NCBI GenBank assembly: GCA_022842995.1
Contig: JALHOM010000010.1
Coordinates: 1 to 46,769 of the forward strand
DNA: 46,769 nt
DNA from: Candidatus Saccharimonadota bacterium
GTDB taxonomy: Bacteria > Patescibacteriota > Saccharimonadia > Saccharimonadales > 2-12-FULL-41-12
Direction of reading: 5' to 3'
The notes beneath the pieces are model-generated. The model was not told the DNA's origin. It made no database searches and saw nothing but the letters and a program-made list of their open reading frames with translations. The translations under genes and the position numbers were made by a program. Of the stretch, positions 23,697 through 32,045 are shown one piece after another. Every line of letters begins with the position of its first letter. The first letter of the stretch is position 1.

Positions 23697-24611
23697 ATGG
23701 GATTTTTGATTATTTTACTCATCATTGTGATCATATTCATATTGAGCGGAATTTATGTCGTCAAACAACAGACATCCGTGATCATTGAGCGTTTTGGTCG
23801 ATTCAAAAAAGTTGCAAGCCCAGGTTTGAATATCCGTATTCCGATTGTTGATCGAATTGCTGGACGTCTGAGTTTAAGGATTCAGCAGTTGGACGTCAAG
23901 GTAGAGACCAAGACAAAAGACAACGTCTTCGTGTTTGTTATGGTGAGTGTGCAGTATTATGTAATCCCAGAAAAAGTAACCGATGCATTTTATCGATTAC
24001 AGAATCCCGAGGCGCAGATTACAAGTTATGTGTATGATGTCGTGCGAGCAAATGTGCCGAAAATTATTTTGGACGATGTCTTTGAGACAAAGGACGAAAT
24101 TGCTCAAGCCGTTAAGTTGGAGCTTGAACAGATTATGGACGACTTCGGCTATGGTATTGTTAAGGCCCTCGTTACCGACATCGACCCTGATGTTAACGTC
24201 AAGGAAAGCATGAACCAGATCAACGCAGCCCAGCGACTGCGCGTAGCCGCCGTTGAGCAAGCCGAAGCCGAGAAGATTAAAGTCGTGAAAGCGGCCGAAG
24301 CTGAGGCCGAAAGTAAGGCCCTTCAAGGTAAGGGTATTGCCGATCAGCGTACTGCAATTGTGAATGGACTTCAGGCGAGCGTTCAGGAATTCCAAAATAC
24401 GGTAAAGGGCACTTCGGCTCAGGACGTCATGAATCTGGTATTGATGACGCAGTACTTCGACACCTTGAAAGACGTTGGCACGATGTCTGGCAGCAACACT
24501 ATTTTATTGCCACATAGCCCAGCCGGTATGCACGATATCTCTGATCAGCTTCGCGATGCGATGATTACTGCAAACGCTGTCAATAACCATACAACCAAGG
24601 GGACGAAATAA
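23697..24611 (+). CDS. SPFH/Band 7 membrane scaffold protein (HIR/stomatin-like)
   Basis: One N-terminal helix (about 2-22) is followed by the SPFH domain (VVKQQTSVIIERFGRFKKVASPGLN onward, to about 180). A long Ala/Glu-rich coiled coil follows (AAVEQAEAEKIKVVKAAEAEAESKA, about 205-245). The sequence resembles the plant HIR and bacterial QmcA-like group. Such proteins oligomerise on the membrane into large cages that organise lipids and control proteases. No NfeD or FtsH partner gene is next to it. The AAGGAG site is 11 nt from the ATG, which is slightly long. Confidence 0.92.
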   Translation: MGFLIILLIIVIIFILSGIYVVKQQTSVIIERFGRFKKVASPGLNIRIPIVDRIAGRLSLRIQQLDVKVETKTKDNVFVFVMVSVQYYVIPEKVTDAFYRLQNPEAQITSYVYDVVRANVPKIILDDVFETKDEIAQAVKLELEQIMDDFGYGIVKALVTDIDPDVNVKESMNQINAAQRLRVAAVEQAEAEKIKVVKAAEAEAESKALQGKGIADQRTAIVNGLQASVQEFQNTVKGTSAQDVMNLVLMTQYFDTLKDVGTMSGSNTILLPHSPAGMHDISDQLRDAMITANAVNNHTTKGTK

Positions 24612-24640
24612 CCTCTCTCAGCTTTCGAGACCACTGAACT

Positions 24641-25189
24641 TTAGTCGATCGACTGCATGATTTCATGAACTTTTCTGACGGTGTTGCAATTGCGCACCGT
24701 CACTTTTTTGTAAAGTGGATTTTTTATAAAATTATTCATCCCGCTGCGGCTATAGTTGCTACGATCGATATGCCAAATGATTGCTCCGTCGACATATATA
24801 AGCGTGTCTATGACCGGGTCTACGGAAATAGTTTTGAGAACTGAAGGACTTTTGATATCGTTCGGTAAAAAAATGACGTCTGTTTTTTGGTCTGAGTTGT
24901 TTTCCCATAGCGGATCTAGTCCGTCCGCGGTGGTTTTTATTTGGTCGATTGAACGGACTAAGATTGCTGCCGAGAATCCAAATTCTTCCACGAAGGCGTT
25001 AGTTAGGTCACTCTCCAGACTTGTGGTCGGCAATTCAGATTCGAAAATAATATTACCCGAGTTAATGTAGGTAGCAACTTTTTTATGTCCTAGATTTTCA
25101 AAGAGTAATTTTAGCTGAGGCATAGGAACTTTATGATTCCCGCCGACGTTAATTCCGCGCAATAAAGCCACGTATATCGTAGCCGCCAT
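24641..25189 (-). CDS. DUF1697 family protein
   Basis: The family hallmark YVALLRGINVGG...KVPMPQLKLLFENLG at the N-terminus, YINSGNIIF, and the C-terminal NNFIKNPLYKKVTVRNCNTVRKV are all present. The length of 182 aa is usual. Function is not established; the family is cytoplasmic and widespread. The start codon overlaps the upstream stop (TAATG), so it is translated by coupling. Confidence 0.93.
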   Translation of the reverse strand: MAATIYVALLRGINVGGNHKVPMPQLKLLFENLGHKKVATYINSGNIIFESELPTTSLESDLTNAFVEEFGFSAAILVRSIDQIKTTADGLDPLWENNSDQKTDVIFLPNDIKSPSVLKTISVDPVIDTLIYVDGAIIWHIDRSNYSRSGMNNFIKNPLYKKVTVRNCNTVRKVHEIMQSID

Positions 25190-25821
25190 TATGAGATCTT
25201 GATGTTTCTTAGCGCAGCATTGCCGAGTGTGAAAATGTGGGGAGGCCTGAGTTGCGAGTTGTGGCGCATAGATCCGTCATAAAAACACGTAAAGACTCCA
25301 CTAGATCGATCATCCCCGAGGTTCATGTAAATCTCCCTTCCGGGTTCGATCGAAATTTCCTTTTGGGGCACAGCATAGTCTCCGTCGTAATGACTCGGTA
25401 TAACGAGACTTGCCCTGCCAGAAGTAAGCTTGGCAAGTAGGTTTCGAATATGTTCAGTGCTGTCGTCTTCATCGGCTGCTCTTGTAGGGTCAAGTGTATC
25501 TAGTATGAGCGTTGTTCTGGCGGTTCGGGCTGGCTCGTCGTCTTGTTGTAGTGCTGTTGTATCGAGGGTAACGGCGATAAAGACTTCTCTTGTAAGTGAT
25601 TGAATAGCTTTGCGAACCTGCCTGGCGCCAAGTTCAATATGCTGAGCCGCACTTATTAGCTGGTTCGTGGCGGACATTTGTGCATCCAGGAGTGCGCCAC
25701 GATGAAATATCTCATATCCGGCTAGATCGGTTATTTCTCGATGCGCATCTCTTAGAACGGCAGTTTGCGTCCGGTGCTTAACAAGGATTTCTTGATGCTG
25801 TTCGGTTAAAAGACTAGGCAT
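25189..25821 (-). CDS. Unknown protein coupled to DUF1697
   Basis: The protein has 210 aa. The N-terminal half is helical and polar (heptad-like spacing, about 1-90) and the C-terminal half is beta-rich and ends with HIFTLGNAALRNIKIS. No domain is recognised and no signal peptide is present. An AGGAA site precedes the ATG. It shares a TAATG overlap with the DUF1697 gene, so the two probably act in one pathway or are at least co-regulated. Confidence 0.68.
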   Translation of the reverse strand: MPSLLTEQHQEILVKHRTQTAVLRDAHREITDLAGYEIFHRGALLDAQMSATNQLISAAQHIELGARQVRKAIQSLTREVFIAVTLDTTALQQDDEPARTARTTLILDTLDPTRAADEDDSTEHIRNLLAKLTSGRASLVIPSHYDGDYAVPQKEISIEPGREIYMNLGDDRSSGVFTCFYDGSMRHNSQLRPPHIFTLGNAALRNIKIS

Positions 25822-25882
25822 TTCCTGGTTCCTCGGTTTTGATTTGGATACTTCTGGATGTGAATAGCGTGCTTGATGCCAT
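25814..25882 (-). CDS. Candidate 22-codon upstream ORF
   Basis: An ATG with GGGGAG 8 nt upstream opens a frame of 22 codons (MASSTLFTSRS...). Its TAG overlaps the start of the 210-aa gene (ATGCCTAG). The arrangement fits a leader peptide that couples translation to the next gene. It is too short to judge by composition and may be chance. Confidence 0.3.
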   Translation of the reverse strand: MASSTLFTSRSIQIKTEEPGNA

Positions 25883-25980
25883 TGCAGAGCTCCCCGTTAC
25901 TGTGTAGTTGTAGTGTAGCGTCTATTTGCGAAAAAGTCAGTACGCCTTACGCAGTGTATTTACCGCATAAGGTATAAATT

Positions 25981-26487
25981 TTAATAAATCGCATTTTGAC
26001 CGGACTCGATTCTCTTTGCTTGGGCGTTACGTAGCAGTTCGAGCAAGTCCTGAGTGGCTTCCGGACCGATATTCATTTCGCATCCATGTATTTTTTCAAA
26101 AGGCGGTCTGCGTAGATATGGATTCTCGAAATACCCTGGGGTAAGTAAAAAATCGATTGACCGAGAAACCTCTCTATCGATTTTAACTGATCCTCCAGGA
26201 AGGCTGGTTATATGATAAGTCGTTTGGTAGTAGCAAAATGGCCATCTGCCCCTAGCGCGGATGACATAGCCGGCGAGAACGTCTTAATCGATGTTCGGGT
26301 AAACTAAAATATTTGTTCGAGTACCGTTTTCATAACGTAAAGCTTCGGGAGTCTCGATACCAAACAGCATAACTTGAAAATACTGGTCATCAGGTTCCTG
26401 GTCTCCAGGACAAGCATTTAAGATATTGTTTATTTCTTGCCTCCAGAATAAGAAGTCATTTACTTGGGGTTCTTTTTCGATGCTCAT
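25981..26487 (-). pseudogene. Unknown gene interrupted by one in-frame TAA
   Basis: The track shows only the first 67 aa (MSIEKEPQVNDFLFW to YPNID). Immediately after the TAA at 26286-26284 the same frame stays open for another ~100 codons (DVLAGYVIRARGRWPFCYY to ESGQNAIY), with protein-like composition and no usable start codon near its beginning. The two parts read as one ~168-aa protein split by a single stop. CAA, GAA or AAA to TAA is one base change. It could be a recent pseudogene, a strain polymorphism, a sequencing error or true readthrough. The family is not recognised. A putative small RNA lies directly upstream. Confidence 0.72.
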
Positions 26488-26532
26488 AGATAGTTACTTG
26501 GTTCTCGAATGGTTGTGCTTGATAAAAATAAC

Positions 26533-26562
26533 AAAAAAGAGCCGTTTGACGGGCTCTTTTTT
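26533..26562 (-). terminator. Bidirectional-looking intrinsic terminator
   Basis: AAAAAAGAGCC and GGCTCTTTTTT form an 11-bp stem around an 8-nt loop. The A and T tracts make it usable on both strands. On the minus strand it closes the candidate small RNA. Confidence 0.85.
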
Positions 26563-26630
26563 GTCGCATCAGTCGGTGGTTGTCCCGAAAGGAAACTTCC
26601 CTTCTGTCGCTGATCACCTCCCGGTGACTG
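26533..26630 (-). ncRNA. Candidate novel ~98-nt small RNA
   Basis: On the minus strand a near-consensus promoter is followed, at the predicted start site, by a compact foldable RNA. A 7-bp closing stem pairs 26626-26632 with 26568-26574. A TCACC/GGTGA hairpin and an AAGGGAA/TTCCTTT hairpin lie within, then an intrinsic terminator. There is no reading frame of note. The SRP, 6S and tmRNA cores are absent. It ends 45 nt before the start of the broken gene, so it could also be a leader of that gene. Confidence 0.6.
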
Positions 26631-26636
26631 ATTCAA

Positions 26637-26665
26637 ACTATAGATTTCTGATTAAAAATTGTCAA
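26637..26665 (-). promoter_or_regulatory. Near-consensus sigma-70 type promoter
   Basis: TTGACA and TATAGT are separated by exactly 17 bp on the minus strand. This is the best -35/-10 pair I found in the window, where most promoters show only an extended -10. It points into the candidate small RNA. Confidence 0.75.
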
Positions 26666-26897
26666 AACAATCAAAACATTGCAAAATGCTTGTGTTTTTA
26701 TCTAAGAAGTTTCATTGTGTATAAAGTGTGTATAAATGTTGTGGCTTAGTATGATCTATTCGCCCTTGTGTGATTTGTGGCTAGAAGACCAATCAATGCG
26801 AGCGCAGCAGCGAGGTTAAGCCTGTTCAATTCGCTAGAAAACTACTTTAGGTGCCTGTTTGTTCGGGATCAGTAGACTGAATCAGCTATTTGAGTAG

Positions 26898-27599
26898 TTA
26901 ATCAACCAGTTTTGAGACGATGATGATGCGGTCTTCGTAGGTTTCGGTTTTGCTGTCAAATTTGCCGCCACAGGTGACGAGATTAAGCTGCGCTTCAATT
27001 GAATCGTTTTTCTGGAAGAGATACTCTGCTGAATCTTTTTCGGCGAGTTGTTTCTTTTCGACGACCTCAAAGGTTTTGGTCGATTTATCGCCAAATTCAA
27101 CCTGATATTTATCCCCCACCTCGAGTTTTTTGAGGTCATAAAAAATACCATTCGAGTATTTGCCGCTAACATGCCCGTCGATGATGCTCAGGCCTTTTTG
27201 CCCTGGGGCTACACCGTCGACAAACCAGCCAGCGATATGGATATTTGACGGGACGGCCATGGCGTTTTCTTTGGTTGTTCCAACTTGCTGAATGAACCCA
27301 TTGGCCCCAATTTTATCGATCATAATTCGACGTGGTTTATCAGGAGCTACGCTGTATTCGGCCGTCATATCGGGCTTTTTTTCTTCTGGCTCTGCGGCGT
27401 CCTCGGTTACTACCGTATTGTAATCTGGTGGCTGCGTAGTGCCAACGGTAGCCGTTTGGCGTTGCCACATGTTAAGTCCGGCAAAGCCAATGAGTCCGAG
27501 TCCTAAGACTAGAAATATCAGGGACGTTATTTTGATGCGCGCTATCTTTGAACGGCGTTTTGGCTGATGGTTTTCGTTTTCGACAGTAGATTTATTCAT
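26898..27599 (-). CDS. Sortase (class not assigned)
   Basis: A basic N-terminus and one helix (about 24-43) anchor the protein; a polar linker follows, then the sortase beta-barrel (about 88-233). The catalytic triad is visible as His143 in IDGHVSG, Cys210 in LVTCGG and Arg224 in YEDRIIIV. The length of 233 aa is typical. Sortases cut a C-terminal motif on exported proteins and join them to the cell wall or to pilin subunits, which implies a Gram-positive type envelope. No LPXTG-type substrate was seen among the proteins in this window. The start is 14 nt after a TATAGT -10. Confidence 0.93.
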   Translation of the reverse strand: MNKSTVENENHQPKRRSKIARIKITSLIFLVLGLGLIGFAGLNMWQRQTATVGTTQPPDYNTVVTEDAAEPEEKKPDMTAEYSVAPDKPRRIMIDKIGANGFIQQVGTTKENAMAVPSNIHIAGWFVDGVAPGQKGLSIIDGHVSGKYSNGIFYDLKKLEVGDKYQVEFGDKSTKTFEVVEKKQLAEKDSAEYLFQKNDSIEAQLNLVTCGGKFDSKTETYEDRIIIVSKLVD

Positions 27600-27691
27600 C
27601 CTCTAGACAGATTACTATATTTTCCTTGCATGGATGAATTTAAATGCACAAATTAGGGCTTTTCGAACAATTTTGTAAACTTTTTGTAGGT

Positions 27692-27700
27692 TGGTATGAT
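27692..27700 (+). promoter_or_regulatory. Extended -10 promoter
   Basis: TGGTATGAT (TGnTATGAT) lies 36 nt upstream of the ATG at 27737; a TTGGAG ribosome site sits between them. Confidence 0.55.
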
Positions 27701-27736
27701 GGTATTTATTAATGCTAAAAACAGATTGGAGTATCC

Positions 27737-28399
27737 ATGAAACCGAAATTTTTAATACCAATTGTACTTACTCTGGTATTGGCCGGTGGCGGAGTTTTAT
27801 TTCTCGCAAACCAAAAAGACGATAATGCGAATTCCGCAACCAATACCCCGTCTACTTCCACTACTGAATCTTCGAACATCGGCAACGATTCGGCGACGAC
27901 TAGCGACGTTACAGCTAAATTGCCTAAACAAACAGTTGCTAGTGACACCGACTGTTCGTTATACGACTTTGCTCAGCTTGAGCCAATTTGGGGCGTTAAA
28001 TTCGTCGATATGGATATCAATAAAGTCATTGAACTGAGCGACGGCGGGCAGCTTTATAGCTGTAAATACAACGAGACTGATTCTGGTCTTGGTCTGACAG
28101 TATCTATAGAGTACCGCGCCTTTAAGTCTGAGGAAGCCGCCAAAAAAGACATGGCTAACGTTAGGGATGGCGCTAAGCTCGGCGACGAGGTCTATTTTGT
28201 TCAAGAAGAACAGACCGGTGTCGGCGATGAGGCATTCTTTTCCACTCCAAAGCGACAAGTCGATAACCCAAAAAACCCCAACAAGCAGCTGTATGTTCGC
28301 AAGGGTAATCTTGTCATGCTATGGTCGGCCGTTAACCTCGATGGCATAAAGCCAACCTACGGCGACAATATCCTAAAATCCTACAAGCTTCATTTCTAG
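27737..28399 (+). CDS. Membrane-anchored extracytoplasmic protein
   Basis: The N-terminus MKPKFLIPIVLTLVLAGGG is a signal-anchor without a lipobox cysteine. A Ser/Thr/Asn-rich linker (about 26-65) and a ~150-residue folded domain with two cysteines (DCSLYDF and YSCKY) follow. The Cys-containing start and size recall DUF3558-like actinobacterial surface proteins, but this is only a resemblance. It is divergent from the sortase and has its own promoter and terminator. Confidence 0.72.
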   Translation: MKPKFLIPIVLTLVLAGGGVLFLANQKDDNANSATNTPSTSTTESSNIGNDSATTSDVTAKLPKQTVASDTDCSLYDFAQLEPIWGVKFVDMDINKVIELSDGGQLYSCKYNETDSGLGLTVSIEYRAFKSEEAAKKDMANVRDGAKLGDEVYFVQEEQTGVGDEAFFSTPKRQVDNPKNPNKQLYVRKGNLVMLWSAVNLDGIKPTYGDNILKSYKLHF

Positions 28400-28435
28400 A
28401 TACTAAATAATGTTACCCTAGTTTAAGATCGGCTT

Positions 28436-28470
28436 TCTAGTCGGCTCGTATGAGTCGGCTAGACTTTTTG
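28436..28470 (+). terminator. Intrinsic terminator
   Basis: TCTAGTCGGCTC and GAGTCGGCTAGA pair over 12 bp (two G-U) around a GTAT loop, followed by CTTTTTGATCTTTTTG. It lies 36 nt after the preceding stop. Confidence 0.82.
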
Positions 28471-28569
28471 ATCTTTTTGAAATCTCATATAAAGTATTTT
28501 TCTTTTGTTTTTTGTACAGGTTTGGACCCGTCCGATCTCTGTTACTCGATGGAGCTTATAGCCCAAATC

Positions 28570-28578
28570 TGCTATAGT
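28570..28578 (+). promoter_or_regulatory. Extended -10 promoter
   Basis: TGCTATAGT (TGnTATAGT) lies 36 nt upstream of the ATG at 28615; a GAGAGAGTGG stretch serves as the ribosome site. Confidence 0.58.
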
Positions 28579-28614
28579 TAAACATAAGTGTAATTAACGA
28601 AATGAGAGAGTGGT

Positions 28615-30576
28615 ATGGACTCAAATAATCCTAACGGAAAGCCTCGCCCAGAGGATCTTGTTGATTTAGCGGAGGATGAACAAACTAAATCGCGGCGCAT
28701 AGAAATTAGTTCGCCCGAAGAGGCTTCTGCGGATAGCCAGGCAGAATCTGGAGAGCCAATGCCTGAGCGCGCGCCCCTAGTCCCGTTGGAGGAATCTCGT
28801 AATGAAACTCCTTCTGAAGATAGTTCTACTGAGTCTCTTTCGGCTTCTAACGATTCACTAAAAGTAGAAGTCCCGACCGAGCATAACGGCTATTCAGATA
28901 ACCTCCCGGTAAGCAATGCCAGCAGCGATCAGGTCGAGAAAAAGTTTGGTCTCAAGAAGTTATTGACCACGAAAAAAATCATAATCCCTACGGCGCTCGG
29001 TTTGATCATCGCGGCGATAGTGGCTGTTCCGGTTACCCGTTATGCTACGCTCGGAATCGTCATGAAGAAAGATGTCGTTATCAGTGCAAATGATAGCGAG
29101 AATAAAAATCCCGTATCTGAAGCAGTCGTTACGTTAAACGGTAAAGAAGTGAAAACCGATGCTTCGGGCAAGGCCGAATTTAAGGCAATCCCCGTGGGAG
29201 AATATGACGTAAAAATTTCTAAGAAAAATTATGCCGACTCGACTTCGAAAATTACGGTGCCGGTTTTGGGTGGTCAGAACTCGGGCAGCGATTACTCCTT
29301 GGCGATTAAGGCCACCGGGCGACAATTGGCGGTCGCTGTTACCAACAAGATTAGCGGTAAGCCATTGACTGGCGCACTCGTTAAGGTTGGAGAGTCCGAA
29401 GCCAAATCTGGTGAAGACGGTGTTGCGAATCTGGTGATTACTCCAGGCCAGGCCAAGCAAAAAATGTCGGTAAGCAACAACGGGTTTAACTCCTACGACG
29501 CTGAAGTCGAGATCAAACAATCTGGCGATACAGAAGCCAAGGCCGAACTAGCTCCGGGGGGAAAGGTTTATTTCCTCAGCAAAAAGAGCGGCAAGATCGA
29601 CGTCGTGAAGACCAATCTTGACGGCAGTGAACGTCAAACTGTTTTGGCTGGAACTGGCAAAGAAGATGACCGACAAACAGTTATGCTAGCGAGTCGTGAC
29701 TGGAAATACCTCGCCCTTCTTTCTCGGCGTGAAGGAAGTAATGCCAAGTTATATCTCATCGAAACAGCCAGCGATAAAGTAACTCCGATGGATGAAGGTA
29801 ACGCCGACTTCACCCTCACCGGCTGGGCTGATGATAGTTTTATCTATACTGTTGCTCGTCGTAATCTTCTGCCGTGGCAGGATAAACGAGAAGCCTTGAA
29901 GGCCTATAATGCTTCCACAAAGACCATCAAAACACTTGCCGAGAGCACTGCTTCGGGGTCTAGCTATGCCGATCAAAAATCTGAATCGATTAGTCGGGTG
30001 ATTGCAGTTGGTAAAGAAGTGGTCTTTACGAAATATGGCATTAATGCCGAGAGTTCTTTCAACACCGTCAAAACCGACGGGACCGGACTGAAGAAAATAA
30101 AAGCCAGTGCCGTTAACTCGTCGCTCGATATGTTGCTCTACGAGCCGAAGGAAGTTTACATTTCCATCAATAGTAATGAAGGCCCAGACAAAGACGAGTT
30201 TTATGAATATAAGATTGGTGGCAGTAATCTAGAGAAGATAACAAAAGAAGATTACGAAAAGAGTGCTGTCTACCCTACTTTCTTGCTTTCACCATCGGGG
30301 ACCAAGAATTTCTGGAGCCAAGAGCGTGATGGTCGACCGGTTCTGTTTATCGGAGATGACAATGGCGGGAATGAAAAGCAATACCAATCGGGTGATCAAA
30401 AATACAAGCAATACGGCTGGTTTAGTGATGACTACCTACTGGTCTCGCTCAATGACAGTGAGCTCTATATCGCTGGCGCCGGTAATAACGAAGACAAGAA
30501 GTTCCTAAAGATCAGTGACTATCATAAGCCTGCTCAAACCTTCCCTAGCTACGGTGGTGGCTACGGCGGTTTCTAA
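28615..30576 (+). CDS. Anchored protein with carboxypeptidase-regulatory-like repeats and a predicted beta-propeller
   Basis: The first ~120 residues are acidic and Ser/Glu-rich and probably cytoplasmic. One helix (about 124-145) crosses the membrane. Two carboxypeptidase-regulatory-like beta domains follow (about 152-235 with TDASGKAEFKAIPVGEYDVKI, and about 237-312 with SGKPLTGALVKV). The rest (about 315-640) has repeated strands such as IDVVKTNLDGSERQTVL and FNTVKTDGTGLKKI, in TolB/WD40-like propeller style. The C-terminus is Gly/Tyr-rich (GGGYGGF). A sensor or binding role outside the cell is plausible; no enzyme motif is seen. Confidence 0.78.
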   Translation: MDSNNPNGKPRPEDLVDLAEDEQTKSRRIEISSPEEASADSQAESGEPMPERAPLVPLEESRNETPSEDSSTESLSASNDSLKVEVPTEHNGYSDNLPVSNASSDQVEKKFGLKKLLTTKKIIIPTALGLIIAAIVAVPVTRYATLGIVMKKDVVISANDSENKNPVSEAVVTLNGKEVKTDASGKAEFKAIPVGEYDVKISKKNYADSTSKITVPVLGGQNSGSDYSLAIKATGRQLAVAVTNKISGKPLTGALVKVGESEAKSGEDGVANLVITPGQAKQKMSVSNNGFNSYDAEVEIKQSGDTEAKAELAPGGKVYFLSKKSGKIDVVKTNLDGSERQTVLAGTGKEDDRQTVMLASRDWKYLALLSRREGSNAKLYLIETASDKVTPMDEGNADFTLTGWADDSFIYTVARRNLLPWQDKREALKAYNASTKTIKTLAESTASGSSYADQKSESISRVIAVGKEVVFTKYGINAESSFNTVKTDGTGLKKIKASAVNSSLDMLLYEPKEVYISINSNEGPDKDEFYEYKIGGSNLEKITKEDYEKSAVYPTFLLSPSGTKNFWSQERDGRPVLFIGDDNGGNEKQYQSGDQKYKQYGWFSDDYLLVSLNDSELYIAGAGNNEDKKFLKISDYHKPAQTFPSYGGGYGGF

Positions 30577-30605
30577 TAAATAACATTTACAAAAACCAAA
30601 AAATG

Positions 30606-30614
30606 TGATAAAAT
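30606..30614 (+). promoter_or_regulatory. Extended -10 promoter, near-leaderless
   Basis: TGATAAAAT ends 9 nt before the GTG at 30624, so the predicted 5' leader is at most about 3 nt. Confidence 0.5.
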
Positions 30615-30623
30615 AATGAAATT

Positions 30624-31778
30624 GTGTTTTCTAGAGCTACGCCTCCTGGCGATGTAGACCCTGAATTAAGATATCTTCATGCGGATCGTCAAGATTTTGG
30701 CCAACTACAGGCTACTGCTCAACGTGATTTTACTAATGTAGAAGAGCGGTTAATGCAAGGCCATGCAGTGTCGCCAGTAGACTGCCTAATAGCTTCTTTG
30801 GCGATCGTTGATCTTGAAGTTTCAAGAAGGATTCTTGTATGGTCTGCCGGAAAGTCGATTTATTTCGACGCAGTACAGTCTGCTCGGGATCCAATAGTGC
30901 TTGCGCGACAAGCTCGTCATGAGTTTGATATGTACCAAAAGAGCTTGTATAAGCAGAATCTGCAGGCTTTTAGGCAAAGAACAGATGGAGTGTCGGATCC
31001 GCTCGGTGCAGTGGCGGTAATGGGAATGGCAAATTGCAGTTCTGAAGCATACGAAAAATGGAGCCCAACTTTTTTCGAACTTTGGACGAGGTCTGCTTCC
31101 CACTTCGCGTCATTGCCGGTAATTCGTCGGTTTTTATTGCAACGATCTAGGCCACGGACGGGCCCCAGTAATGATGAGCAGCTGGAGGTGGTTCAAAATT
31201 GTGTAGATGTGTCATTCGCCCTGCGTGCCGTCAGGGAGAGAATATACGATAAGATACCTTGCGATGGGCCAGCAAAACGACATTTTGACTCAATGTCGGG
31301 GTTGCTTTCTGAGATTGACGGACTACTTCGAATTTATGAGGAAGGTTCATTATCTCCGGCGTCGAATACCTGGGTCTTTCCTGCTCCTCCGAATATGGAT
31401 TTTGGATCGAAAACTAAAATAAAGGCTGACCAGTTTAGCGTGGTTTTTGGCAAAGGCGATTCGTCACCGGTCGTTTATTATTTCAGTAATAAAATGAGAG
31501 AAATAAAAAATAGCCGTCAAAGTGCAAAGGATGGTGTGAATGTATTGGGGGCAAATCACATCGGTAATATGGTGCTAAGAGACGGAAGGCTTGTTTGTGA
31601 ACCGGGGGTTTTGAGCGATACCTTAAGTGATGAACTAGATTCAGTTAACAATAATCCTCGTGATGCCGAGCAGCGTATTGCACGAGGATTAGCCGTCCTG
31701 GGAATTGATGTGGCAGAAACGGTTGAAATAGCCGCTCGTAGACCTGAGTTGCCCTTTGTTACCTACCCTTCTATTTAG
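30624..31778 (+). CDS. Unknown soluble protein, 384 aa
   Basis: The GTG start fits the promoter above. No signal peptide or membrane helix is present. The first ~250 residues are mainly helical with many Arg and aromatic residues, and the last ~130 are mixed (VFPAPPNMDFGSK, then NHIGNMVLRDGRLVCEPGVL). No domain is recognised. It follows the propeller protein by 47 bp with no terminator between, so it may also be read from that promoter. Confidence 0.65.
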   Translation: MFSRATPPGDVDPELRYLHADRQDFGQLQATAQRDFTNVEERLMQGHAVSPVDCLIASLAIVDLEVSRRILVWSAGKSIYFDAVQSARDPIVLARQARHEFDMYQKSLYKQNLQAFRQRTDGVSDPLGAVAVMGMANCSSEAYEKWSPTFFELWTRSASHFASLPVIRRFLLQRSRPRTGPSNDEQLEVVQNCVDVSFALRAVRERIYDKIPCDGPAKRHFDSMSGLLSEIDGLLRIYEEGSLSPASNTWVFPAPPNMDFGSKTKIKADQFSVVFGKGDSSPVVYYFSNKMREIKNSRQSAKDGVNVLGANHIGNMVLRDGRLVCEPGVLSDTLSDELDSVNNNPRDAEQRIARGLAVLGIDVAETVEIAARRPELPFVTYPSI

Positions 31779-31935
31779 GGCCGGCAAACTTAGGGGGTGT
31801 AATTCTGCAGTTTTATAGATGGCCAAAGTTATTTTTCGAAAGTAAACTATTATTATATGAACTCAAATTTTTAGCATCTGTTGGGATAATGAGATTGCAT
31901 CGTTCCCGTATTTCGTTATCGGGCTTTAATTAATT

Positions 31936-31967
31936 GAAAATACGCTCCTATATGCGAGCGTATTTTC
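31936..31967 (-). terminator. Intrinsic terminator, probably bidirectional
   Basis: GAAAATACGCTC and GAGCGTATTTTC form a perfect 12-bp stem with an 8-nt loop. It lies downstream of the 384-aa gene on one side and of the 45-aa small gene on the other. The gene-free stretch 31779-32045 holds nothing else that I can support. Confidence 0.78.
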
Positions 31968-32045
31968 ATGGTTGCTAAGTAGTAAACCCCTGGAGGTATC
32001 CTTTATGGCACTTACTTGCTTAAGTTCAAAATGGCTTTTCTCTCT

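Noticed and set aside
26284-26487. 67-aa ORF as a complete gene
   Set aside because: The same frame continues for about 100 codons beyond the stop with protein-like sequence.
26426-26749. + strand 107-aa ORF overlapping the small-RNA region
   Set aside because: It crosses a terminator and a strong minus-strand promoter, has odd composition and no domain.
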